Assembly: GCA_944392135.1 (NCBI GenBank)
Contig: CALXVQ010000009.1
Span: forward strand, 1-64,000
DNA: 64,000 nt
Origin: an uncultured Rickettsiales bacterium
Lineage (GTDB): Bacteria > Pseudomonadota > Alphaproteobacteria > Rickettsiales > UBA1997
Direction of reading: 5' to 3'
Below are positions 43,633-53,711 of this stretch, piece after piece. The notes under the pieces are model-generated. The model saw only the letters and a program-made list of their open reading frames with translations. It made no database searches and was not told where the DNA came from. The first letter of the stretch is position 1. Every line of letters starts with the position of its first letter. Made by a program: the position numbers and the translations under genes.

Positions 43633-44265
43633 ATGAAAATTAATGCTTTATTTTTATTATTATTTTTGACTGCTTGTCATCAATTGAGTTCAACCAATCA
43701 CTTAAATAGTTTTTCGGATAATACTACATCAACTAATGTTTATAATGAAAGTTGTATGAATATAGCAAAATTCAAGATTTTCCAAGTACTTGATGATAAT
43801 TATGCTTTAGCTGAATCTTGCGAAGATAATGATGACACTTTATGTTTAGGGTTAGTTGCTCTTTTAACACCGCAAGAGAATATAGACTATTATGACGAAA
43901 TGTATATTTCAGCACCAGATAATAAATGTCCAGTTCAAGATGGAGTATATAAATATAAAACAAAAAATAATATAGAAAAAACTGTACCAATAATTTATTT
44001 TGAAGATAAAATTTTAGATTCAGATGATAAAATTTCTATAATAGATAAATATAGCGATTATGATTTAGAAACTTTAGAAAATGCATGCATATCATCATTA
44101 GATAATAAAACAACAGAAAATATAAAAACATGCAAATGTATAGCTGACTTTTTAAAAAATGATTTATTAAATATAACATTAAAAGAATTTTATGATGCAA
44201 ATGAAGAAAGTATTGATGAATATATTTTTACAAAAATGCTAAATAAATGCAGAATAACAGAATAA
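43633..44265 (+). CDS. Hypothetical Cys-rich lipoprotein
   Basis: 210 residues with lipobox LTAC (Cys near residue 15), so predicted to be a lipoprotein. The mature part is acidic and has about nine further cysteines (ESCMN, ESCEDNDDTLC, NKCP, ENACISS, KTCKCIADF, NKCRI), suggesting disulfides in the periplasm. No family recognised. It precedes the NERD gene by 15 bp and may share its transcript. Confidence 0.65.
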   Translation: MKINALFLLLFLTACHQLSSTNHLNSFSDNTTSTNVYNESCMNIAKFKIFQVLDDNYALAESCEDNDDTLCLGLVALLTPQENIDYYDEMYISAPDNKCPVQDGVYKYKTKNNIEKTVPIIYFEDKILDSDDKISIIDKYSDYDLETLENACISSLDNKTTENIKTCKCIADFLKNDLLNITLKEFYDANEESIDEYIFTKMLNKCRITE

Positions 44266-44280
44266 TAAAGAATAATTAAT

Positions 44281-45030
44281 ATGATAAAAGTTTTTTTATT
44301 TATTGCATTAATATTTATAATTAAAGCTTTTTTAAATTTTTTTAAAAATATAAGAAAACATTATTCTGCTGAAGGTATAGTTAGTAAAATAATTTCATCA
44401 TTACCATCAAACCAATACAAAATAATTAATGATGTAATAATTGAAATAAATAATAAAACCATACAAATAGATCATATTGTTGTTTCTGTTTATGGAATAT
44501 TTGTTATTGAAACTAAAGATTATAATGGATGGATTACTGGTGGAAATAATTCAAGCTATTGGACTCAAAATATTTTTGGCAATAAATATGATTTTTATAA
44601 CCCCATTAAACAAAACACTTCCCATATTATAGCATTAAGTAAAATATTAAATTTAAAATATAATAATTTTATATCAATTATTGTTTTTTCAAATAGAGCA
44701 ACATTAAGAACTAAAACTAATCACAATGTTATTAATATAAAACATCTAGAACAACTTATTTGTAGTTATTACGATCCATTATTTTCAGAAGAAGAAATAA
44801 GCTATATTTATGAAATAATTATTTCATACAATATAAATTCAAATAAAGTTGCAACACAACACATTTCAAATGTTAAGTATATTATAAAAGATAAAAATAC
44901 ATTAATAAGGAAAAATATATGCCCCCTATGCCAACATAAATTAGTTATTAGAAAAGGAAAATATGGAGCATTTCTCGCTTGCAGTAATTACCCATACTGT
45001 AATTTTACATTATCACTTAAACATAAGTAA
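44281..45030 (+). CDS. NERD-domain protein with C-terminal topoisomerase-type zinc finger
   Basis: 249 residues. An N-terminal membrane helix (1-20) is followed by a NERD nuclease-related domain at about 35-150: YKIINDVIIE, IQIDHIVVSVYGIFVIETKDYNGWI with the conserved Asp and Glu-Thr-Lys, and the WTQNIFGNKYDFYNPIKQN block. The end has ICPLCQHKLVIRKGKYGAFLACSNYPYCNF, a four-Cys topoisomerase I zinc finger. This NERD plus zf-C4 combination is common in bacteria; a nucleic-acid-processing role is likely but not established. Confidence 0.87.
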   Translation: MIKVFLFIALIFIIKAFLNFFKNIRKHYSAEGIVSKIISSLPSNQYKIINDVIIEINNKTIQIDHIVVSVYGIFVIETKDYNGWITGGNNSSYWTQNIFGNKYDFYNPIKQNTSHIIALSKILNLKYNNFISIIVFSNRATLRTKTNHNVINIKHLEQLICSYYDPLFSEEEISYIYEIIISYNINSNKVATQHISNVKYIIKDKNTLIRKNICPLCQHKLVIRKGKYGAFLACSNYPYCNFTLSLKHK

Positions 45031-45071
45031 TAATTACAATATAAATAATTTGTATTATAAATTGATTTAGA

Positions 45072-45147
<76 letters not shown>

Positions 45148-45269
45148 TATAGAGCAATAATAATACTAAATTTTAAATAAGCAATAAAAATTTAAAATTT
45201 TTCTTTACAAAAATAATACTTTTATTATCATTACAAAATGTGTGTTTTATATTAACATTTTAGTTATTA

Positions 45270-46262
45270 ATGATAAAAAATTTATTTATATTAGATTACA
45301 ATGATACCATAGTTTATGGAATAGAAAGAGTAAGTGATTATTTTTTAAAAGACTTCTTTGGAGAAGAAATATTTAACAATATTAAAAATAGCAGTTTTGA
45401 AGCAAGCAATGAGTTTGAAATATATAAACAAGATAATTCATATCAATTATCATATATTGATGCTAAAAAATATTGGAACAATTTTAAAAATGGAATTTTC
45501 TATTATCAACTTAATGATGTAAAATCAAGTGCAATACAAAAAAGATTTAATGAAATTGAAGAATTTTTTAAAACAGAAAAAAATATTAATTATAAAGAAT
45601 ATTGTTGTGATGAAATATTATGTCTATTAATTGCTTTATATAATATTTTTATTACAAATGTTAAACCAGAAGAAAATTTTAAGTTTTTTGTAGACAAATA
45701 TAATAATAAGAAAAATATACTATTAATAAATACTGGTGGACCACAAAAAATAGTAGAAAACGAATTAAAGGAATTTATACAATTAAATATAGATGAATAC
45801 AATTATTTAAAATATTTTTTAGACAATCAATTAATTTTTGGTGCTACTTCTACATTAAGCAAAAAAGACGATAGTAGAATAAATATTTTGATAAATCTAT
45901 TAAAAGAAAGAAATATACAAATAGATAAACACACAAAAATTATTATAATTGGGGATGCAGAAAGTGATGCTAAAAATTTTGAAGAATTTGCCATTAAACA
46001 ACCAGATATACAAAAAAGTATATTTATTATAGAAAAAAGAGTAAATGATTATAATGATTTAATTATAAGATCTAAAAAATATAAGTTAAAAAAAGATCAA
46101 ATAAATATAAGTAATCAACTAAAAGATTTTTACGAAAATCAAGAAAAACTAGCTCTTAAAATAATAAAAAAAGTAGAAGATAGAAAAGATTGGATTAATA
46201 AAACAAAACCCATTAAGAAAAATTATAATTTTGTTGAAAATTTTTCTAAAATTTATATATAA
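45270..46262 (+). CDS. HAD-like hydrolase, long form
   Basis: 330 residues. The haloacid dehalogenase motifs are recognisable but stretched. Motif I LDYNDTIV is at residues 8-15 (DxxDT), motif II INTGG is near residue 155, and motif IV IIIGDAESDAKN is near residue 230. The roughly 135-residue segment between motifs I and II would be the cap domain. The C-terminal 90 residues are a lysine-rich helical extension of unknown role. Substrate unknown. It ends one base before the convergent ftsI stop. Confidence 0.72.
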   Translation: MIKNLFILDYNDTIVYGIERVSDYFLKDFFGEEIFNNIKNSSFEASNEFEIYKQDNSYQLSYIDAKKYWNNFKNGIFYYQLNDVKSSAIQKRFNEIEEFFKTEKNINYKEYCCDEILCLLIALYNIFITNVKPEENFKFFVDKYNNKKNILLINTGGPQKIVENELKEFIQLNIDEYNYLKYFLDNQLIFGATSTLSKKDDSRINILINLLKERNIQIDKHTKIIIIGDAESDAKNFEEFAIKQPDIQKSIFIIEKRVNDYNDLIIRSKKYKLKKDQINISNQLKDFYENQEKLALKIIKKVEDRKDWINKTKPIKKNYNFVENFSKIYI

Positions 46263-46263
46263 T

Positions 46264-47874
46264 TTATTCAATTTTTTCAATGTAAGGAACTACATTTAGT
46301 ATTGGTGCAATATTTTCAAGTATTCTTGCAAATACCGGTGCTGCAACTGTACCACCAGATATATCTTCTATATTAGAATCATTAGGACTTTCTATCATTA
46401 CATATACTAAATAATATGGGTTATTCATAGGAAAAATACCCACAAAATTAGCCATAATATTACCTTCTTGATATTCACCATTTTCTAACAATCTAGCCGA
46501 ACCAGTTTTTCCACCAACAGCATAGCCAAGAGTATTAGCTCTCCAACCTGTACCTTTTCTTACAACATTTCTTAAATAAAGATCCATTATTTTAGAAGTT
46601 TTTTCACTAACAACTCTTATATCAACAGAATTTTCGCCTTTTACAAAAATAGGAGTTTTCATAATACCACTATTTACTATACCTGCAACAGCTCTAACTA
46701 TATGCAAAGGTGTTACAGCGATACCATGTCCATATGAAATAGTAATTGTATTTATTTCTCTCCAAGTTTTTGGTACTAATGGTTTTGCTAATGAAGGAAA
46801 GTTAGCTGGAACTCTGTTAAATAAACCAAGTAAATTAAAAAATTCTTTCATATTATCTGTGCCAATTTCAATACCAATTAGCCCTGCTCCAACATTTGAT
46901 GATCTAACTAAAATTTCTTCGGGAGTAAGCATTCTTTTTGAATAATCTTCTTGTTTGATTTCGTATTTACCATATTTTATAACTTGCGAAACATCATATT
47001 TATCATTCACCGAAATAATATTTTTATCAAGTCCTAATGCAATAGTAAATATCTTAAATACAGAACCCATTTCATATACACCATATGTAGCTTTATTAAA
47101 CAATTCTTCCTTTGTAGCTAATGATGGTTGGTTAGGATCAAAATCAGGCAAACTAACAATAGCAAGAATATCACCTGTTTTAATATTGTTAATAATGCCT
47201 ATTGCGGATTTTGCTTTATATTTATCTAATGCTTTAATTAATTGTTGCCTTAAAATAGATTGAATCCTTATATCAAGAGTTAATTGTAAATTATTATTTT
47301 TCTTTAATAAATCATCATATTCCATTTCCAGTCCAGAAATACCTTTTCTATCAATATCAACAAAACCTATAACATGCGAGAAAAGATTTTTATGCGGATA
47401 AATTCTACCTAAACTATTATTAAATTCAAAACCAACAATTCCAGAATTTTTAATTTCAATTTGTTGATTTGGTGTAATATTTCTTTTAATTAAAATATAT
47501 TTAGCTTTATTTGTGGTGCTAATTAATTTATCATAAAGTTTTTCTTCATTTATTTCTGGTATAATTCTGGAAATAATACTAGCAGTTTCAGATGGATTAG
47601 ATACTAAGTCTCTATTCAAATAAAAATTTACTAATTCTATATCAGAAGCTAATATAATACCATTTCTATCAAGAATATTTCCTCTACTTTGTAAATCTTC
47701 AACAGTAGCTAGTTGAAAATTGTTATTTTTTCTAAAAACAGTAGAAATATATAAAAGTCTAATAGACAACACAAAAAAAACAAGAATTAAAACTATAAAT
47801 ATAATTTTTAGTCTTTTTTTCTTTATATATCTATCTTCATAATTAATATCTATACATTTCTCTAATATTTTCAT
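46264..47874 (-). CDS. ftsI: Peptidoglycan D,D-transpeptidase FtsI (PBP3)
   Basis: 536-residue class B penicillin-binding protein that cross-links septal peptidoglycan. One N-terminal membrane helix (residues 22-45) is followed by the dimerisation/pedestal domain (RGNILDRNGIILA). The transpeptidase domain has YEMGSVFKIFT (SxxK), VRSSNVG (SxN) and VGGKTGSARL (KTG). It ends a leftward run (hslU, GST, HAD, lpxK, lpxL, ftsI) in place of the usual dcw cluster. It follows lpxL by 3 bp. Confidence 0.94.
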   Translation of the reverse strand: MKILEKCIDINYEDRYIKKKRLKIIFIVLILVFFVLSIRLLYISTVFRKNNNFQLATVEDLQSRGNILDRNGIILASDIELVNFYLNRDLVSNPSETASIISRIIPEINEEKLYDKLISTTNKAKYILIKRNITPNQQIEIKNSGIVGFEFNNSLGRIYPHKNLFSHVIGFVDIDRKGISGLEMEYDDLLKKNNNLQLTLDIRIQSILRQQLIKALDKYKAKSAIGIINNIKTGDILAIVSLPDFDPNQPSLATKEELFNKATYGVYEMGSVFKIFTIALGLDKNIISVNDKYDVSQVIKYGKYEIKQEDYSKRMLTPEEILVRSSNVGAGLIGIEIGTDNMKEFFNLLGLFNRVPANFPSLAKPLVPKTWREINTITISYGHGIAVTPLHIVRAVAGIVNSGIMKTPIFVKGENSVDIRVVSEKTSKIMDLYLRNVVRKGTGWRANTLGYAVGGKTGSARLLENGEYQEGNIMANFVGIFPMNNPYYLVYVMIESPNDSNIEDISGGTVAAPVFARILENIAPILNVVPYIEKIE

Positions 47875-47877
47875 AAA

Positions 47878-48780
47878 CTATTCTTTCCATCTATTATGTA
47901 CCCAAAACCATTGTTCTGGTTTTGTCTTAATCCATTCTTCAATTTTTTGATTGATTTTTTTTGTAGTTTCTTCAACATCTTTTTTGAAATCACCAGTATT
48001 TACAATTTCAAATTCTTCAATTTTTAAATCAAAATAACAAGAATAACTTCTTCTAAACATAACAGCTGAATACAATTTATAACCATTTTTTAAGGCAAAA
48101 ACTGCCGGTGCATCTGTTGTTTTTGATGGTATATTAAAAAATGGAACTGTAATACCATTGTTTAATCTTTGATCAACAAGCATAAAAATTTTTCTACCAA
48201 TTTTTAAACTTTTAGCCAATTTCATAATGCCTTTTTGCCCTTTTGGTATCATATCAATACTGCTTTTTTCTCTATATTTTAAAACAATATCATCAGCATA
48301 TTTATTATTTAAATTTCTATAAATAGCAGAAACTGGAATATTATATTTTAAAAATATATTAGAAAAAAGTTCCCAATTTCCAAAATGTGCTGTAAAAATA
48401 ATACCACCATTTTTATTATTAGCCATTTCTTGTAATACTTTATCACAATCACTATCTATATTTAAATATTTTGACATATCTTTAATGTTTAGAGAATGAA
48501 AGCCAACAAATTCAGCTAAATCTCTTCCTAAATTGTTCCACATACCTAATACAACTTTAAATCTTTGAAAAGTTGTAAGTTCTGGCAATGCCTTTTTAAT
48601 ATTTTTTAATGCTAAAAAACTAGGTGGAGTTAATGGTCCAAAAATTACAAACAATGTACCAATTAAAAAACTAGAAATTCTAATACCTAATATAATAAAT
48701 ATCTTTGATAATAACCAAAGTCCAAAACCTTGTACTCTATATATTAAATCTTTTACTTTTTCATTTTTAATTTTTGTCAT
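47878..48780 (-). CDS. lpxL: Lipid A lauroyl/myristoyl acyltransferase
   Basis: 300-residue inner-membrane acyltransferase of the LpxL/LpxM (HtrB) family, which adds secondary acyl chains to lipid A. A hydrophobic N-terminus is followed by FTAHFGNWELFSN (the HxxxxE catalytic pair, near residue 131). Then come IYRNLNN, LVDQRLNNGITVPFF and the C-terminal WFWVHNRWKE, which is the family WVHRRWK ending. It overlaps lpxK by 14 bp, so the two are translated together. Confidence 0.93.
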   Translation of the reverse strand: MTKIKNEKVKDLIYRVQGFGLWLLSKIFIILGIRISSFLIGTLFVIFGPLTPPSFLALKNIKKALPELTTFQRFKVVLGMWNNLGRDLAEFVGFHSLNIKDMSKYLNIDSDCDKVLQEMANNKNGGIIFTAHFGNWELFSNIFLKYNIPVSAIYRNLNNKYADDIVLKYREKSSIDMIPKGQKGIMKLAKSLKIGRKIFMLVDQRLNNGITVPFFNIPSKTTDAPAVFALKNGYKLYSAVMFRRSYSCYFDLKIEEFEIVNTGDFKKDVEETTKKINQKIEEWIKTKPEQWFWVHNRWKE

Positions 48781-49744
48781 TTAACAATAACTCCTTTAAT
48801 TCAATAATATTATTAAATTCTACCTTAATTTTTAAAACTTCAATATCTTTTTTATATTTTAAAGGTATTTTTACATAATCCTTTTCTGTTGTAATAATTT
48901 TTGCATTATTTTCTTTTGCTGTCAAGAATATATTATCTAAAATATTTTCATTATATTCACAATGATCTTCAAATGATATTTCTTTAACTACATTATATTT
49001 TGCCTTTTTTAAACTATCAAAAAATTTTTGTGGCCTACCTATTCCACAAAAAGCAATATATTTATCACTTATACTAATATTATTTTTTATTTCTCTGATT
49101 TGACTAAAAATAATTTTTTTATTATATTTTTTAATTTTATCAGTTATATTTTGTTTATCATCACCTAGCATAATAACAAAATTAGTTCTTTTTATAGCAG
49201 AAGAAAATGTTTCTCTTAATGGTCCAGAAGGCAGTAAAAAACCATTTCCAATGCCATATTTTCCATCAATTATAATAATATTTTTATCTTTATAAATTGT
49301 AGGATTTTGAAAACCATCATCCATAATTATATATTCATAATTATAATTTTTTGACAATTCTTTTAGAGCTGTTTTACGACTTTTACACACAAAAGTATCA
49401 TTAAAATTTGCTAAAAGCATTGGTTCATCGCCAACTTCTTTTGCTGTATGTTTTGACAAATCAACTTTCGTAAAATGATTTATACTACCTTTATAACCTT
49501 TACTTAAATATGCAAAATTAATATTATTTTCTTTAAATATTCTTCCAATTTCCAATGCTGTTGGTGTTTTACCATTTCCACCAGCTGTAATATTACCGAT
49601 ACATATAATTTTAGATTTTCCTTTGTATTGTTTAGAAATTAATACATGTAAAAATCTTAAAATACCATATATACAAGATAATGGAAGTAAAATAAATGAA
49701 ATTAAATTTTTCTTATTCCAAAAGCTAGGAGTTTTCATCTTCAA
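48767..49744 (-). CDS. lpxK: Tetraacyldisaccharide 4'-kinase
   Basis: 325-residue membrane-associated P-loop kinase that phosphorylates the 4' position of the lipid A precursor. Hallmarks are the N-terminal membrane helix (LISFILLPLSCIYGILRFL), the P-loop IGNITAGGNGKTPTALEIG near residue 47, DEPMLLA, IIMDDGFQNP and the GIGRPQKFFDSL segment, all as in LpxK. It sits between a HAD gene and lpxL with overlaps on both sides. Confidence 0.95.
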   Translation of the reverse strand: MKMKTPSFWNKKNLISFILLPLSCIYGILRFLHVLISKQYKGKSKIICIGNITAGGNGKTPTALEIGRIFKENNINFAYLSKGYKGSINHFTKVDLSKHTAKEVGDEPMLLANFNDTFVCKSRKTALKELSKNYNYEYIIMDDGFQNPTIYKDKNIIIIDGKYGIGNGFLLPSGPLRETFSSAIKRTNFVIMLGDDKQNITDKIKKYNKKIIFSQIREIKNNISISDKYIAFCGIGRPQKFFDSLKKAKYNVVKEISFEDHCEYNENILDNIFLTAKENNAKIITTEKDYVKIPLKYKKDIEVLKIKVEFNNIIELKELLLNDKN

Positions 49745-50240
49745 AACCTTTTAAAAATTTAAGCATTTCACCAAAATTTTGAAAAAATAAAGCACCTTTA
49801 TTTTTTGCTAAACCTTCATACATTAACACTTGATTTAATAATTCATAACCAAAAATAACTGGTCTAATATTAGCATTATAAGCTGTTTGTATATCTTGCA
49901 TACTATTACCAACCATCCATACACTATCACGATTAATATCGTCAATATCAGCTCCAATCAAAGCATATTCAACAACTTCTTTACTAGGCTTTCTATATTC
50001 AACCTCTCCTCTTGTACCAATAATATTTAAAAAATATTTACTCAATCCATATTTTTTTACAATTCTATTTAAAAAAGCTACATAAGTATTACTAATTATA
50101 GAAGCTTGAATCTCTAATTCATTCATCTTTTTAATAACTTTTGAAGCATTAGGCATTAAATGCATTAAATTATCTTTATCATTATATGCCAAAGTGCCAT
50201 TCCAATCAAAAATAATAACCTTAGGTTTTATAATTTTCAT
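49725..50240 (-). CDS. HAD-superfamily hydrolase
   Basis: 171 residues from the ATG at 50240; the frame is open 9 bases more to a TTG. Motif I is IIFDWNGTLAY, motif II IISNTY, the conserved Lys is in EYRKPSKE, and motif IV is WMVGNSMQDIQTA. All HAD catalytic motifs are present. The short cap and length suggest a phosphoglycolate phosphatase-like or nucleotidase-type enzyme; substrate unknown. The 3' end overlaps lpxK by 20 bp. Confidence 0.82.
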   Translation of the reverse strand: MKIIKPKVIIFDWNGTLAYNDKDNLMHLMPNASKVIKKMNELEIQASIISNTYVAFLNRIVKKYGLSKYFLNIIGTRGEVEYRKPSKEVVEYALIGADIDDINRDSVWMVGNSMQDIQTAYNANIRPVIFGYELLNQVLMYEGLAKNKGALFFQNFGEMLKFLKGFEDENS

Positions 50241-50241
50241 A

Positions 50242-50946
50242 TTAATCAAAATCTAATTCAGTATAATATTTAGAAGGAGCAAAACCTTCTATTTTGTCAT
50301 TCAATATAGATCTAAAAGAAGTTTTTGATTTTATAGTAGAGTACCAATCTTTCAAAAGTGAATATTTATTCCAACTAATCTCCCCTAAATAATCAAGAGA
50401 AGATATTTGAGTAGCGGCAGATATATCAGCAATAGTAAATTCTTCACCAGCCAACCATTTTCTATTATCTAATAAATATTCCATATATCTAATATGATTA
50501 TCTAGATTTTTTTGCCCTGCTTTTAATCTTTTGGTATTAATATTTACAGCATTATCTAAAAAAGTATTGTAAACTTTTTCTTCTAAAATATATTTACTAA
50601 CTTCATTATAAAATTTTTTATCAAACCACATTTCAAGTCTTCTAATCTCGGCTTTTTGTACTTCATCTTGTGATAAGAAAGATAATTTCAATAAACTATT
50701 ACTCTCTTTATTATATTTTGCATCAAGATATTCAGCAATAACAAAACTATCAATGATAACAGCATCATTTTCTTGATCAATTAATACTGGTATTTCATTA
50801 AGTGGATTTAATTTTAAAAGTTCTACATTTCTTTTCCAAAACTTTACCTCTTTCAATTTATAAGTAAAGCCAAATTCATTCAAGACAAATCTAACTTTTC
50901 TTGAAAAAGGACAAAGTGGATAATGATATAAAACATAATCAACCAT
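50242..50946 (-). CDS. Glutathione S-transferase family protein
   Basis: 234 residues. The thioredoxin-fold N-terminus has LYHYPLCPFSRKVRFVLNE (a CPFS active-site-type motif) and the cis-proline NEIPVLID, with the IDSFVIAEYL segment. An all-helical C-terminal domain has KWLAGEEFTIADISAATQI, the GST N-capping motif. It is in the alphaproteobacterial group of short GST-like proteins; the substrate is unknown. Its stop is one base before the HAD start codon. Confidence 0.87.
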   Translation of the reverse strand: MVDYVLYHYPLCPFSRKVRFVLNEFGFTYKLKEVKFWKRNVELLKLNPLNEIPVLIDQENDAVIIDSFVIAEYLDAKYNKESNSLLKLSFLSQDEVQKAEIRRLEMWFDKKFYNEVSKYILEEKVYNTFLDNAVNINTKRLKAGQKNLDNHIRYMEYLLDNRKWLAGEEFTIADISAATQISSLDYLGEISWNKYSLLKDWYSTIKSKTSFRSILNDKIEGFAPSKYYTELDFD

Positions 50947-51009
50947 AATTCTTTTAAACTATAATTAACATTATAATAATAAAAAACTATATATTAATAG
51001 TCTAGTTTT

Positions 51010-52347
51010 TTATAAAATAAATTTACTTATATCAATTTTTTTATTTAAATCCCCAATATGTTCAATAACATATTTTTTATCTACTTTAATTTTTGTACCA
51101 TTTTCCATTTCAGAGGCATTATAACTTAAATCTTCTAAAATTTTTTCCATCAATGTATGTAATCTTCTAGCCCCAATATTTTCAACTTCTTCATTCATTT
51201 TAAATGCAAAAGATGCAATTTCTTTTATACCATCTTTTGTAAATGAAAGATTAATATTTTCAGTCTTCATTAAAGCTATATATTGTTTAATTAAGCTACT
51301 TTCTGGTTCTTCTAAAATTTTAATAAAATCATTTTCAGTAAGTTGATTTAATTGTACTCTAATAGGAAATCTTCCTTGAAATTCTGGCAATAAATCAGAA
51401 ACACTAGAATTATGGAAAGCTCCAGATGTAATAAATAATATATGATCTGTTTTTACTATACCATATCTAGTATTTATTGTAGTTCCTTCAATTAAAGGCA
51501 ATAAATCCCTTTGCACCCCTTCTCTGGAAACATTAGCTCCTTTTACACTACTACTATCTCTCATAGAAACTTTATCAATCTCATCTATAAAAACAATTCC
51601 ATCTTCTTCAACTTTTTGTATAGCTGTTTTCATAACTTTTTCTTCATCTAATAATTCATCTTCTTCATCTTCTACAAAAATATCAAAAGCTTCTTTTACT
51701 TTCATTTTTTTCTTTTTCTTTTTCTCTATGCCAAAGCTTTTACCAACAATTTCCCCAATACTAATCATACCAATATGTGCAGAACCTTCTGGAAAATCTA
51801 TTTGATCAATAAAATGTTTAGATTGTTCAGGCATATCAATTTCTATATCTCTATCAAATAATTCACCTTTATCAAATAATTCTATTAATTTTTCTTTTTC
51901 CTTTTCTTTTGATTCTTCTGGTAAAATTTCTAGCATTATATCAATAATCTTATTTTTTGCAATTTCCTTAGCTTTTGCTTCGTTTTCTTCTTTTGCCTTT
52001 TTTCTTTCTTTTTTTATAGAAACATCAGTAAGATCTTTAATTATACTATCAACATCTTTTCCAACATAACCAACTTCTGTAAAATTGGTAGCTTCAACTT
52101 TAACAAATGGTGCATCAGTTAATTTTGCAATTCTTCTAGCAATTTCAGTTTTTCCAACACCAGTTGAACCTATCATAAGAATATTTTTAGGAACAATCTC
52201 ATCTCTTAATGGTTTTTCAATAAGTTTTCTTCTATATCTATTTCTCAAAGCAACAGCAACAGCTTTTTTAGCTTCCGTTTGCCCTATTATATATTTATCT
52301 AATTCTTTTACTAATTCTTGTGGCTTTAAACATTTAATTTCTTGCAT
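51010..52347 (-). CDS. hslU: ATP-dependent protease ATPase subunit HslU
   Basis: 445-residue AAA+ unfoldase (ClpYQ). The start at 52347 gives MQEIKCLKPQELVKELDKYI, the normal HslU N-terminus; the frame is open 39 bases further to a TTG. Walker A is IGSTGVGKTEIAR near residue 55, Walker B VFIDEIDKVSM near 250, and the pore motif is VGYVGKDV. The I-domain includes an unusual lysine run (KKKKKKMKVKEA). HslU works with the peptidase HslV, which usually lies directly upstream; no hslV is in the window, so it is separate or lost. Confidence 0.94.
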   Translation of the reverse strand: MQEIKCLKPQELVKELDKYIIGQTEAKKAVAVALRNRYRRKLIEKPLRDEIVPKNILMIGSTGVGKTEIARRIAKLTDAPFVKVEATNFTEVGYVGKDVDSIIKDLTDVSIKKERKKAKEENEAKAKEIAKNKIIDIMLEILPEESKEKEKEKLIELFDKGELFDRDIEIDMPEQSKHFIDQIDFPEGSAHIGMISIGEIVGKSFGIEKKKKKKMKVKEAFDIFVEDEEDELLDEEKVMKTAIQKVEEDGIVFIDEIDKVSMRDSSSVKGANVSREGVQRDLLPLIEGTTINTRYGIVKTDHILFITSGAFHNSSVSDLLPEFQGRFPIRVQLNQLTENDFIKILEEPESSLIKQYIALMKTENINLSFTKDGIKEIASFAFKMNEEVENIGARRLHTLMEKILEDLSYNASEMENGTKIKVDKKYVIEHIGDLNKKIDISKFIL

Positions 52348-52526
52348 ACAAATAACATTTTTAAAATCATAAACACAAGTATGCAATAAACTTTATTATT
52401 TGCAAGATTTATTTATACCATACTCGTTATAATTCATTAATTTTAAAAATATTATATATCAATAAAATATATTGTTTTTTTATTTATTGCTAATAAATTA
52501 AAATATTAGAAAAAAATATATTTAAA

Positions 52527-53654
52527 ATGATTAGTTTAAAAAGAATCATAACAGTTGCTAAAAAAGAAGCAATAGAATTATTTAGAGATCCTGCAAGAGT
52601 TGTTGGAAATATTATTGTTCCTATTGTTTTAATGTTTTTATTTTCAAGTGGTATAAATATTGATGTAAAAAATATTCCTTTTATGGTTTTAGATTATGAT
52701 AATACACCAAGTAGCAGAAGTTATGCAGATGCTTATATAAATTCTCAATATTATGCATATGAAGGCAATGCATATTCACAACAAGAAGCTGAATTAGCCT
52801 TAAAACAAAACGATATAAAATTTTACATAGAAATACCATCAGGTTTTGGCAGAAACTTAATGTCAGGAAAGGGAACACAAGTTGGAACTTTTATAGATGG
52901 AACATTACCTTTTAGAGCTGAAACAATTAAGGGTTATACAGCCGGAACTAATATGACATATCTTGCAAATAGAATTCAAGAAGAGCTTGGAACAAAAGAT
53001 GATATTACAAGCTTTAAGATAAAAAGTAGATATTGGTATAATCAAGCAGGAGAAAGTAAATTTTCATTTGTACCTGGTGCTATTGCAATGATATTAATAG
53101 TTATTCCTTCAATTATGATGACTTTATCAATAGTAAAAGAAAAAGAACAAGGAACTATTACTAACTTTTATGCTACACCTTTAACAAAACTTGAATTTTT
53201 AATAGGAAAGCAAGCAATATATATAGCAATATTTTTTATCATATATTTAATACTAATTGGCATAGCTGTTTTTATTTATCAAGTACCAATAAAGGGTAGT
53301 TTTTTACTTTTATCTATTATTACATTAATTTATATTTTTACCACAACTGCCATAGGTTTATTTGTATCATCTTTTGCAAAAAGTCAAATTGCAGGTTTAA
53401 TGATATCTTTAATTGCAACAATGATACCTTCTTTTACTTATTCTGGTTTATTAATACCAATTTCAAGTCTTGATGCTAGTGGACAATTAATGTCAAAAAT
53501 TTATCCAGTTATATATTATATGAGAACAATTATGGGAATATTTGCAAAAGATTTACCTTTGCAAACAATATTGCCTAATGCTTTCTTTTTAATATTATTT
53601 TATATAATAATAATGTCTTTATCTACAATTTTATTAAAGAAACAAGAAAAATAA
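52527..53654 (+). CDS. ABC-2 family transport permease (YhhJ-like)
   Basis: 375 residues. An N-terminal RIITVAKKEAIELFRDPAR segment and first membrane helix are followed by a roughly 150-residue periplasmic domain. Five more helices come from residue 180 (FSFVPGAIAMILIVIPSIMM, then the ABC-2 signature VKEKEQGTITNFYATPLTKLEFLIGK). This is the YhhJ/YbhR permease type, which needs a separate ATPase and usually an HlyD-like protein. Neither gene is adjacent, so it is an orphan here. It is divergent from hslU. Confidence 0.85.
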   Translation: MISLKRIITVAKKEAIELFRDPARVVGNIIVPIVLMFLFSSGINIDVKNIPFMVLDYDNTPSSRSYADAYINSQYYAYEGNAYSQQEAELALKQNDIKFYIEIPSGFGRNLMSGKGTQVGTFIDGTLPFRAETIKGYTAGTNMTYLANRIQEELGTKDDITSFKIKSRYWYNQAGESKFSFVPGAIAMILIVIPSIMMTLSIVKEKEQGTITNFYATPLTKLEFLIGKQAIYIAIFFIIYLILIGIAVFIYQVPIKGSFLLLSIITLIYIFTTTAIGLFVSSFAKSQIAGLMISLIATMIPSFTYSGLLIPISSLDASGQLMSKIYPVIYYMRTIMGIFAKDLPLQTILPNAFFLILFYIIIMSLSTILLKKQEK

Positions 53655-53711
53655 TTGCATATTATATTAGATATTTTATTTTACTATATGGAGTAATAAT
53701 AAAGGTATTTT

